Positions 53,061 through 61,089 of a stretch of 64,000 nucleotides of DNA are shown here, one piece after another. Below the pieces are notes generated by a model. It was not told the origin of the DNA and did no database searches. It was given only the letters and a program-made list of their open reading frames with translations. The position numbers and the translations under genes are program-made. Numbering within the stretch: position 1 is the first letter of the stretch; the number at the start of each line of letters is the position of its first letter. Source of the stretch: Dyadobacter diqingensis (lineage in GTDB: Bacteria; Bacteroidota; Bacteroidia; Cytophagales; Spirosomataceae). The stretch spans positions 186,001 through 250,000 of the forward strand of contig NZ_JAMXKF010000001.1 of NCBI RefSeq assembly GCF_024220585.1. Reading direction: 5' to 3'.

Positions 53061-56000
53061 ATGCTGAAAAAACCAGGTATTAGCGAGCGGATCAGCGAGT
53101 TAAAATTTCACCGAAACGATTATATTTTTGAAAACTTTAACGTTTCAGCGTTAAATCACGCCTTCATTTTAAATTACACTTCCTCGCTGACTGAAACCAG
53201 CAGACGGGGATTTTTTGATATTCAACCCAAGGTTATCGAGGTCAATTTCGGCACCTTCACAATCCCATCCGTAGCGATGGACCTGGTGGTGTCCGTCAAA
53301 CAAAGTGAACACTCCCTGACGCTGTCGTGTCCGTGCAGCGCCGAAAAAAAAACACCGTGTGAACATCAGGTTCAGGTTTTGTATAATGTCATGGACAGAA
53401 AAGACCTGCGGGTTTTCTTCGATGACAAACTCCGTTTTTCGCAGATAAAACTCGTTGCCATTGATTATGGTCTTGACAATGAAAGTGATCTGGACGATTA
53501 CTTCTATCTTGAACATACCAACAACAAGGCCTTTGAAATCAAACCGAAGTTAAAGCACCTTTTTGCCGTCAATGACGCGACCAAGACTTATTTAAAGGAA
53601 AATCTGGTTCCGAAGCAAAATCCGCTTTTACCAAAAACTGCTGCTTCAAAGGATGTTTCGAAAATGATCATCGTTTTCGGGCAGCATAAATATTATGATC
53701 ATTTTTACGTCGAGCTTTTTGATGCACAAACCACCCGCGATGGAAAAATAAAAAACCCGCTGAGCTCCGTTAATCCACTGGATTTTATCTGGAAACTCGA
53801 CAACGCGGAAGAGCTTAAATTTTATACGGGTATCTCAAAATTCCAGAATCAGTACCGGTCAGGAAAGTCGGATTCCGATATTGATGGCTTGAAATCACTC
53901 GTAAAAAATCCGCTCAAACTCGATGTGTTTTACCACGACACCAAGGTTGCCGAAAGCATTTCAGCCGCCTCGCTGGTGCCCGTCATTATCCGGACCTTGC
54001 CCATTGATCTGACTTTACTTGTTGATGTAAAAGACAAATTCCATGAAGTTTCCGGTCAGCTTATTGTCGATGGAAAGCCATTTGCACTTGAAATCCTGAA
54101 CATCAGATACAATTATTTTGTGATGATCAATGATACCATGCACCTGATCGAAAATCCGGACGTGCTGCGTGTGATTGATTTTTTCAAACAAAACAATAAC
54201 AAAATTCTGGTTCATGGCAGCAAGTTTGAAGAATTTCAACGGACAATTCTTTCAAAGGTTGAAGACAAGATTCGTGTTACTTATGCATATCTGAGGCCTG
54301 CAACACAGGTTCAACTGAAAGAAAATGGCTTTGAAAGAGAAAATGCGCAGATCATTTACCTTTCGGATCTGGACAATTATATTTTGATAACGCCGGTGAT
54401 GCGTTACGGAAACATCGAAATTCCGGTGCTATCCAAAAAGCAGATTTATTCCACGGACAGCAAGGGAAGGCCTTTCACTGTCAAGCGTGACGATGATCTG
54501 GAAGTACAGTTCACGGCAACTTTGCTCAGGCAGCATCCCGATTTTTATGACCAGCTCGGTACGGATCATTTTTATCTGAGCAAGGAAAGATTTCTGGACG
54601 AAGGCTGGTTTCTGGATGCCTTTGAAGAGTGGCGCAATCAGAACATTACCGTACTTGGCTTCAATGAATTAACAAACAATAAGTTAAACCCCAATAAAGC
54701 AACGGTTTCGGTCACAATCAATAGCGGAACCGACTGGTTTAATACCAGTATCCAGGTCAAGTTTGGTAAGGAAACTGTTACGCTAAAGCATCTTCATAAA
54801 TCGATCCGAAATAAAAGCAAGTTTGTACAGCTGGGCGATGGCACTGAGGGAATTTTACCGGAAGAATGGATTGTAAAATTTGCCAAATATTTTGAGTCCG
54901 GAGAAATAGCCGGAGAGCAGATCAGAATACCCAAGGTTAATTTCTCGGGCGTTCTGGAATTATATGAGGATGAGCTGCTTAGTCAGCCCGTCAAAAATGA
55001 GTTATTACTTTACAAATCAAAATTCGAAGATTTCGAGTCCATTAAACCAGTTGAAGTTCCCCAGGCACTGAACGCTTCGCTTCGCGGCTATCAGAAGGAA
55101 GGTCTGAACTGGCTTAATTTTCTGGACGAATTTGGTTTCGGAGGCTGCCTGGCCGACGATATGGGTCTTGGAAAAACGATCCAGGTGATTGCCTTTATTC
55201 TCTCGCAAAGAGACAAGGGCCATCAAAACACCAACCTGATTATCGTACCTACATCACTGATTTTCAACTGGCAGGCCGAGGTGGAAAAATTTGCGCCATC
55301 CATTAAAATCCATACGGTTTACGGGTCAAACCGGGTTAAGGATCATAACGAATTTGATCAGTATGAGGTCATCCTTACTTCTTATGGCACGCTGCTATCG
55401 GATGTGAAATTTTTGAAGGAATACCGTTTCAACTACATTTTCCTGGACGAATCCCAGGCTATAAAAAATCCGGAATCACAGCGGTACAAAGCCGCCCGTT
55501 TGCTTCATTCCAGAAACAAAATTGTACTGACGGGTACGCCGATTGAAAACAATACCTTCGATCTGTACGGTCAACTCTCGTTTGCCTGTCCGGGTCTGCT
55601 GGGAAGTAAAATCCAGTTTAAAAACCATTACGCGATCCCTATTGACCGCTTTGAAGACAGCAAACGGGCAAGGGAATTACAGAAAAAGGTGAATCCGTTT
55701 ATCCTTAGAAGAACCAAACAGCAGGTCGCTACCGAGCTGCCGGATAAAACGGAAATGGTCCTGTATTGTGAAATGGGTGCCGAGCAGCGCAAAGTATACG
55801 ATTCCTATTCAAACGAATTCAGGAATTTCCTGCTTACCAAAAAAGAAGGAGATCTGGCGCGCGACAGCATGAATATTCTGGCTGGCCTTACCAAGCTGCG
55901 GCAGATCTGCAACTCGCCCTCGCTAATCAACGATCAGGAATATTATGGAGATTCTTCGGCTAAAATCGAAGTATTGATCGAACAGATTGAAACCAAGGCA

Positions 56001-56456
56001 CCGCAGCACAAAATCCTTGTTTTCTCACAGTTTGTAACGATGCTCGATCTGGTCAAGAAAGAATTACTTGCAAGAAATATCCCCTTCGAATACCTGACCG
56101 GACAAACAAGAAACCGCGCAGAAAAAGTAGAATCGTTTCAAAACAATGCCGATATCCGTGTCTTTTTGATCAGTTTGAAAGCAGGAGGTGTAGGGCTTAA
56201 CCTGACCGAAGCAGACTACGTTTACTTAATTGATCCGTGGTGGAATCCGGCCGTTGAAAACCAGGCTATTGACAGAAGTTACCGGATCGGGCAGAAGAAA
56301 AATGTGGTTGCGGTGCGTTTGATCTGTCCGGATACGATTGAGGAAAAGATCATGAAAATGCAGGATTTGAAAAGAGATTTGGCGGCAGATCTGGTAAAAA
56401 CAGATACTTCGATTTTAAAATCACTTTCAAAAGGTGATTTGATTGGATTACTCTAA
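53061..56456 (+). CDS. SWI2/SNF2 family helicase with N-terminal SWIM-like zinc motif
   Basis: 1131 residues from ATG 53061; an in-frame TTG at 53013 would add 16. Residues about 75-115 have a SWIM-like pattern (LSCPCSAEKKTPCEH). A long middle part of about 500 residues lacks known motifs. The helicase core from about 685 has ADDMGLGKTIQVIAFIL (Walker A), LDESQAIKN (motif II), LTGTPIENN, then GGVGLNLTEADYVYLIDPWWNP and DRSYRIGQKK (motifs V and VI). Such proteins move on double-stranded DNA. It is the usual Bacteroidota single-gene form, not a restriction or defence cluster. Confidence 0.93.
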   Translation: MLKKPGISERISELKFHRNDYIFENFNVSALNHAFILNYTSSLTETSRRGFFDIQPKVIEVNFGTFTIPSVAMDLVVSVKQSEHSLTLSCPCSAEKKTPCEHQVQVLYNVMDRKDLRVFFDDKLRFSQIKLVAIDYGLDNESDLDDYFYLEHTNNKAFEIKPKLKHLFAVNDATKTYLKENLVPKQNPLLPKTAASKDVSKMIIVFGQHKYYDHFYVELFDAQTTRDGKIKNPLSSVNPLDFIWKLDNAEELKFYTGISKFQNQYRSGKSDSDIDGLKSLVKNPLKLDVFYHDTKVAESISAASLVPVIIRTLPIDLTLLVDVKDKFHEVSGQLIVDGKPFALEILNIRYNYFVMINDTMHLIENPDVLRVIDFFKQNNNKILVHGSKFEEFQRTILSKVEDKIRVTYAYLRPATQVQLKENGFERENAQIIYLSDLDNYILITPVMRYGNIEIPVLSKKQIYSTDSKGRPFTVKRDDDLEVQFTATLLRQHPDFYDQLGTDHFYLSKERFLDEGWFLDAFEEWRNQNITVLGFNELTNNKLNPNKATVSVTINSGTDWFNTSIQVKFGKETVTLKHLHKSIRNKSKFVQLGDGTEGILPEEWIVKFAKYFESGEIAGEQIRIPKVNFSGVLELYEDELLSQPVKNELLLYKSKFEDFESIKPVEVPQALNASLRGYQKEGLNWLNFLDEFGFGGCLADDMGLGKTIQVIAFILSQRDKGHQNTNLIIVPTSLIFNWQAEVEKFAPSIKIHTVYGSNRVKDHNEFDQYEVILTSYGTLLSDVKFLKEYRFNYIFLDESQAIKNPESQRYKAARLLHSRNKIVLTGTPIENNTFDLYGQLSFACPGLLGSKIQFKNHYAIPIDRFEDSKRARELQKKVNPFILRRTKQQVATELPDKTEMVLYCEMGAEQRKVYDSYSNEFRNFLLTKKEGDLARDSMNILAGLTKLRQICNSPSLINDQEYYGDSSAKIEVLIEQIETKAPQHKILVFSQFVTMLDLVKKELLARNIPFEYLTGQTRNRAEKVESFQNNADIRVFLISLKAGGVGLNLTEADYVYLIDPWWNPAVENQAIDRSYRIGQKKNVVAVRLICPDTIEEKIMKMQDLKRDLAADLVKTDTSILKSLSKGDLIGLL

Positions 56457-56546
56457 GAATGTAGCTCTCACATAACTTTCAATAGAAAATAAACCGGCAT
56501 TCAGGCCGGCCTAACCAAAAATTTATTGGTTCATAGATATTCTGGC

Positions 56547-56906
56547 TTAACCCACACTCCCGATAATTTCCTTTCGGTGTTGAATCCCCCAATCAGTCAG
56601 GTTGTTGATGATGGTCTGCAGCGTTTTGCCATGTTTGGTCAGCTCATACTGAACAGTCACAGGATGCGTATCTAAAACTGTCCGTTTGACCAGTTTATTT
56701 ATTTCCAGTTCCTTTAATTCCTTGCTCAGCATTTTATTGGAAATACCGACTACATCATTCAAAATGTCAGAAAATCTTCTCTTGTTATAATGACAGATCG
56801 ATGAGATGATATAGATTTTCCATTTTCCGCTCAGCACATCCATCGCATCATGGATAGCCATCATTTCCTTTTTGCGGTCTACCTGAAAGTCTTTTTTGCA
56901 CTCCAT
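56547..56906 (-). CDS. HxlR-family transcriptional regulator
   Basis: 119 residues, a winged helix of the MarR/HxlR kind: MDVLSGKWKIYIISSI, RFSDILNDVVGISNKMLSKEL and HPVTVQYELTKHG. The N-terminal Cys3 is in the position of the redox-active Cys found in several HxlR proteins that sense electrophiles (such as YodB), so thiol sensing is possible. It is divergent from two SDR genes and probably controls them and itself. Confidence 0.9.
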   Translation of the reverse strand: MECKKDFQVDRKKEMMAIHDAMDVLSGKWKIYIISSICHYNKRRFSDILNDVVGISNKMLSKELKELEINKLVKRTVLDTHPVTVQYELTKHGKTLQTIINNLTDWGIQHRKEIIGSVG

Positions 56907-56907
56907 A

Positions 56908-56984
56908 AGTTACTTTGTTACCCCGATGTTACTGTTACTTTTAGATACAAAGTTACTAAAACATACAAACATAATCTAACTTTG
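56908..56984. promoter_or_regulatory. Divergent HxlR/SDR promoter with five GTTAC repeats
   Basis: GTTAC occurs on the + strand at 56909, 56917, 56928, 56934 and 56952; the longer GTTACTTT is repeated at 56909 and 56934. Two -7 boxes reading TAACTTTG flank the area: 56948-56955 for the minus strand and 56977-56984 for the plus strand. The cluster is placed so that a bound regulator would cover both promoters. Confidence 0.6.
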
Positions 56985-57009
56985 CAGCTCAATATTAATT
57001 AGTCGAAAG

Positions 57010-57765
57010 ATGAGCAAATTAGAGAATAAAGTAGCCATAGTTACAGGTGCATCAAAGGGAATAGGCGCAGCTATTGCTAAATATTTTGCGGCGGAAGGTG
57101 CAAAAGTCGTTGTGAATTATGCGTCAAGTAAACAAGACGCGGACAAAGTGGTACAGGCCATAACCGATAAAGGTGGCACAGCAATTTCAGTGCAGGGTGA
57201 TGTATCCAAAGAAGCCGACGTAAACAGACTGTTTGAAGAGACAAAAAATGCGTTTGGCACTCTGGATATTATGGTAAACAATGCAGGCATTTATCAGTAC
57301 GAACCAATTGAACAGGTCTCGGCGGAGTCTTTTCACCGGCAATTCAACATCAACGTTTTGGGGTCTTTGCTCACCATCCGGGCATCTGTAAAGCTGTTTG
57401 GCGATAGGGGTGGCAATATCATCAACATTAGTTCAGGCGCAAGTAATACACCGTTGCCGACCGGCTCTGTATACTCTGCAACCAAGGCAGCCTTAGATGC
57501 CATCACGATTTCTTTATCCAAGGAATTTAGTGGAAGAAATATCCGTATCAATTCTATTTTGCCAGGCGTAGTCGAAACGGAAGGCTCGCATAGTGCGGGT
57601 TTTATCGGCAGTGATTTTGAAGCAAAATTAGTTGCTAATACACCGCTTGGCCGTACCGGACAACCCGAAGATATTGCAAAAGTAGCCGTATTTCTGGCCT
57701 CCCAAGAGGCGGCCTGGATTACGGGAGAAAAAATTTCCGTGTCGGGAGGCATTTACGGTATTTAA
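57010..57765 (+). CDS. SDR family oxidoreductase
   Basis: 251 residues, classical SDR of the glucose-dehydrogenase / 3-oxoacyl-ACP reductase-like group. Cofactor motif VTGASKGIGAAIAKYFA, NNAGIYQYEP, and active-site YSATKAALDAI. VVNYASSKQDA after the second strand suggests NADP(H) use. The substrate is not known. First of two SDR genes 26 bases apart and divergent from the HxlR gene. Confidence 0.9.
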   Translation: MSKLENKVAIVTGASKGIGAAIAKYFAAEGAKVVVNYASSKQDADKVVQAITDKGGTAISVQGDVSKEADVNRLFEETKNAFGTLDIMVNNAGIYQYEPIEQVSAESFHRQFNINVLGSLLTIRASVKLFGDRGGNIINISSGASNTPLPTGSVYSATKAALDAITISLSKEFSGRNIRINSILPGVVETEGSHSAGFIGSDFEAKLVANTPLGRTGQPEDIAKVAVFLASQEAAWITGEKISVSGGIYGI

Positions 57766-57791
57766 ATTTTCATGAATTTAAGATTAACAAA

Positions 57792-58562
57792 ATGAGTAAG
57801 CTAAAAAATAAGGTGGCCGTCATTACAGGAGGTAATAGCGGTATTGGATTCGGCATTGCCGAAGCATTCAGAAACGAAGGGGCAGTCGGCACGATTACCG
57901 GAAGAAATAAGGCAACCCTGGACCGTTCTGTAAACGCGCTGGGTAATGCTTTCATCGGCATTGAAGGTGATGTTACAAATATTGATGATCTGGAAAATGT
58001 GTTCAGAAAAACCGCCGATCAATTTGGAAAAATTGACATATTGGTCGTAAATGCCGGCGGTATTGTGGACGGAGTTCCAATGGCTGACATAGACAATGTT
58101 ACAGAGGAAAATTATGACCGCTATATGAATCTGAATTTGAAAAGTGCGTATTTCACTGTACAAAAATCACTTCCACATTTAAATGATGGCGCTTCCATCA
58201 TACTTATCGGATCGAGCGCGGCACACCGTGCTGCACCGGGAATGGCCATTTATGCAGCAGCCAAAGCGGCTATCATATCCCTGGCCAAGGGCTTGTCGCT
58301 GGATTTGTTGCCAAGAAAAATTAGGGTTAATGCACTTTCCCCAGGTTCTATTGACACCCCTGTTTTTGAAAAAATTGTACCACAGCAGCAATTGGAACAG
58401 GTCAAACAACTCTGGATCGATATTACACCCGTGGGTAGACAAGGACTCCCGTCTGACATCGGAAATGCTGCTGTATTTTTAGCGTCGGATGATTCAGCTT
58501 TTATCGTTGGCACCGAAATTCTTTCCGACGGCGGTATGACCAATATCAGCCTGATGAAATAA
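57792..58562 (+). CDS. SDR family oxidoreductase
   Basis: 256 residues. Cofactor motif ITGGNSGIGFGIAEAF, GTITGRNKATLDRSV, VVNAGGIVDGVP, active-site YAAAKAAIISLAKG, and the end VGTEILSDGGMTNIS. It resembles the SDRs that often sit beside HxlR regulators. The pair may be an inducible detoxification unit. It is likely translated from the same mRNA as the previous gene. Confidence 0.9.
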   Translation: MSKLKNKVAVITGGNSGIGFGIAEAFRNEGAVGTITGRNKATLDRSVNALGNAFIGIEGDVTNIDDLENVFRKTADQFGKIDILVVNAGGIVDGVPMADIDNVTEENYDRYMNLNLKSAYFTVQKSLPHLNDGASIILIGSSAAHRAAPGMAIYAAAKAAIISLAKGLSLDLLPRKIRVNALSPGSIDTPVFEKIVPQQQLEQVKQLWIDITPVGRQGLPSDIGNAAVFLASDDSAFIVGTEILSDGGMTNISLMK

Positions 58563-59043
58563 ATTTCATCAATAAATACATTTTCAATCAAGCAGGTACG
58601 GACGTTTGAAGAAATCAGCGAAGGTTTGTATCCTGCTTGACTACCCAGATAAAATAAGACATTTGATTTGAATTCGAAGTCGCTATTGTATCTGACGACT
58701 CTTACAATTTTAACAAAGATGTCGTAGAATCAATATCTGAAAGACTGAATTAGTGTTAAGATCTTACAGTAATATATCAGTAATAAGTCGTGAATTTCTG
58801 CCATTTCCATTAGAAAAAAATGAATTAGCACAAGATGGTGATGAAGTCTAGCAATTTCATCAGATGTATAAGTATTATTAACAATCCAAAAATTTACATC
58901 ATCAAGGATGATTTCGTAGTTCAATACCTATATACATCCATCAGTCTGCAAGGCAACAAAAAAAACACCACAAATCATTCACTTACAGCATTTTACCGAT
59001 AGCTTCGTAACCTTGAAATGATATACTTATTGGCAAAAACGAC
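58563..59043. other. Gap without an intact gene, with coding-like fragments
   Basis: About 480 bases. An inverted repeat TCAAGCAGG / CCTGCTTGA is at 58588-58596 and 58632-58640. Short + strand frames look protein-like (FEFEVAIVSDDSYNFNKDVV, then in another frame VLRSYSNISVISREF and PFPLEKNELAQDGDEV) but are broken by stops. This may be a decayed gene. A 64-codon minus-strand frame at 58730-58924 is not convincing. Confidence 0.4.
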
Positions 59044-59065
59044 CGTTTAAAGTATGCTTTAAACG
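59044..59065. repeat. 22-bp perfect palindrome
   Basis: CGTTTAAAG - TATG - CTTTAAACG. It stands directly beyond the terminator of the redox operon. Confidence 0.75.
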
Positions 59066-59089
59066 AAAAAAGCGCACCTGAGTGCGCTT
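59066..59089 (-). terminator. Intrinsic terminator of the kinase / REC-TrxR / ZnF-UBP operon
   Basis: On the minus strand AAGCGCAC - TCAG - GTGCGCTT is followed by TTTTCGTTT. It lies 33 bases past the ZnF-UBP stop codon. Confidence 0.85.
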
Positions 59090-59122
59090 CCAGTGATTCC
59101 AGCGGATAATGATCGCTTTTTG

Positions 59123-59395
59123 TTAATCGTACTCGACAAAAGATTCATCCTCGTAACACCACAACCAATTTTCACCGCGTTCAGCCGAGCTTACAACCGG
59201 ATGCCCTGTGGCGTTATAATGTTTGGTCATGTGGGTTGACGGGGAAGAGTCACAGCAAAGTGTTACGCCGCAAGTCTGGCAGGTACGAAGATGTACCCAT
59301 CTGCCTCCTGTTTTCACACATTCTTCGCACTCGTGTTTTTCAGCCGTCTTTACGTCAGTAATTGCACTGATGTGACTGCAAATCTGCTCTGCCAT
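59123..59395 (-). CDS. UBP-type zinc finger protein
   Basis: 90 residues, a single ZnF-UBP domain. Zinc ligands are seen in CSHISAI, HECEECVKTG, LRTCQTCGVTLCCDSS and THMTKHYNATGHPVV, and the WCYEDE end is typical. In eukaryotes this fold binds the free C-terminus of ubiquitin; bacteria lack ubiquitin, so the ligand is unknown. The ATG overlaps the stop of the upstream REC fusion (TAATG), which implies coupled translation and a shared job. Confidence 0.9.
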   Translation of the reverse strand: MAEQICSHISAITDVKTAEKHECEECVKTGGRWVHLRTCQTCGVTLCCDSSPSTHMTKHYNATGHPVVSSAERGENWLWCYEDESFVEYD

Positions 59396-61056
59396 TATAT
59401 TTCGCTTAAATATTGATGAACCAAACTGATTGACATAGAACCCTCTCCAACGGCAGAAGTAACCCTGTTCATCGCCCCGGCACGCACGTCACCTGCCGCA
59501 AAAATCCCCGGTGAACTTGTCTCCAAAAGATACGGGTCACGATCCACTTTCCAAACCTGTTTGAACTGGCTGTAACTGTTCATGTCACGCCCTGTTTCAA
59601 TAAAGCCCTTACTGTTTTTAATGATTTCCAACCCAACCCAATCGGTATAAGGTTTGGCTCCGATAAAAATAAACAATGCGTCGGCCGGAACAGCACGCTG
59701 CTCGCTGGTATTTAAATCAACCAGTTTCAGCCCTTGCAAATGTTTGTCGCCACAGGCTTCCACAATTTCAGTACATCCCAGAATCTGCACATTTTCAGTC
59801 GCCGCAAGCTGGTCTATCAGATAGGACGACATCGAAGAAGTCAAATCATTTTTACGTATCACAATGTAGACATGCTTAGCAAATTTGGAAAGATACATAG
59901 CCGCCTGCCCGGCAGAATTTCCTCCTCCCAAAACATAAACCTCCTTATTACCACAAGAGGTCGCTTCCGTATTGGCAGCGCCATAATAAACGCCCTTGCC
60001 GGTAAATTCCTCGATGCCGTTCGTTTCCAGTTTACGATAATCCACGCCCGTGGTAATCACCACAGCCTTGGCATTTATTTCTGTATTGTCTTCCAGAACG
60101 ATCGTTTTATACTTATCCTTAATTTTTATTTCCTTAACAGACTGAGGAGACAGAATTTCCGTCCCAAAACGGGTTGCCTGCGTCACCGCCCTTCGGGCCA
60201 GGTCTGCACCGCTCAAACCGGAAGGAAAGCCAAGATAATTCTCAATACGCGAGCTCGTACCGGCCTGTCCGCCCGGCGCTCTTCTTTCGATCAGCAGTGT
60301 GCTTAACCCTTCCGAAGCACCATACACCGAAGCCGCAAGTCCTGCCGGCCCTGCTCCGATGATGATCACATCATAAACCTGCTGTTTTACCGCAGCATTT
60401 AAGCCGATTTTAGTGGCAATATCAAGCACAGACGGGTTTTTAGCCAGCGATCCGTCTTCGAAAATAACAACAGGAAAATCGGCTGTTTCAAAATTATTGG
60501 TCGAGCAAATCTGTTTTCCCTGTTCACTGGACTCGATATCCATCCAGTTATAAGGGATCAGGTTTCCATATAAAAAGTCCTTGATCTGATGCGATTTCGG
60601 TGAAAACTGATAACCCAGGACTTTAATCCCTTTAAAATCCGGACGGTAGCCAGCCTGCCAGTCATTAAGCAAATCATCGATTGCCGGGTAGAGTTTTTCT
60701 TCCGGCGGATCCCATGGTTTCATCAGATAATAATCCAGACGAACGTCATTAATTGCCTTGATGGCCGCATCCGTATCCGAGTATGCTGTCAGTAAAACGC
60801 GCTTCGCGTCCGGAAAAAGTTCTCTGGCCTTTTGCAGAAAGTCCACGCCCTGCATTTCGGGCATCCGCTGGTCAGATATAAAAATGGCTACTTCTTCTCC
60901 TTTATTTTGAAGATCCAGCAAACTTTCCAGCGCTTCCTTCACAGAAGAAGTACTGAGAACGCGGTAATGATCCCTATACTTCGATTTAAGGTCGCGGGTG
61001 ATGGCCCTCAATACCTGCGCATCATCATCAATTGAAAAAATAATTGGCAACCCCAT
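59395..61056 (-). CDS. Fused response regulator, glutaredoxin-like and thioredoxin-reductase-like protein
   Basis: 553 residues. Receiver domain 1-125: IFSIDDDAQVL, phosphoacceptor Asp62 in FISDQRMPEM, and YLMKPWDPP. Residues about 145-220 resemble glutaredoxin, but the CPYC site reads SPKS. The FAD/NAD part (about 225-553) has IIGAGPAGLAASVYGASEG, VYVLGGGNSAGQAAMYL and IFAAGDVRAGAMNRV. The CxxC of thioredoxin reductase is missing: GAANTEATSCGN stands in its place. It probably transfers electrons from NAD(P)H in response to phosphorylation by the kinase gene 33 bases upstream. Confidence 0.92.
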   Translation of the reverse strand: MGLPIIFSIDDDAQVLRAITRDLKSKYRDHYRVLSTSSVKEALESLLDLQNKGEEVAIFISDQRMPEMQGVDFLQKARELFPDAKRVLLTAYSDTDAAIKAINDVRLDYYLMKPWDPPEEKLYPAIDDLLNDWQAGYRPDFKGIKVLGYQFSPKSHQIKDFLYGNLIPYNWMDIESSEQGKQICSTNNFETADFPVVIFEDGSLAKNPSVLDIATKIGLNAAVKQQVYDVIIIGAGPAGLAASVYGASEGLSTLLIERRAPGGQAGTSSRIENYLGFPSGLSGADLARRAVTQATRFGTEILSPQSVKEIKIKDKYKTIVLEDNTEINAKAVVITTGVDYRKLETNGIEEFTGKGVYYGAANTEATSCGNKEVYVLGGGNSAGQAAMYLSKFAKHVYIVIRKNDLTSSMSSYLIDQLAATENVQILGCTEIVEACGDKHLQGLKLVDLNTSEQRAVPADALFIFIGAKPYTDWVGLEIIKNSKGFIETGRDMNSYSQFKQVWKVDRDPYLLETSSPGIFAAGDVRAGAMNRVTSAVGEGSMSISLVHQYLSEI

Positions 61057-61089
61057 GATTGTTTTTTTAGTTAACTATTCAAATACAAC

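Noticed and set aside
53061..56456. SNF2 helicase as part of a defence island
   Set aside because: No nuclease, methylase or other defence gene is adjacent; the form is common as a stand-alone gene in this phylum.
58730..58924. 64-codon minus-strand frame as a small gene
   Set aside because: It is hydrophobic and His/Leu-rich without a signal pattern, and the plus strand of the same bases looks more coding-like. No promoter or terminator fits.
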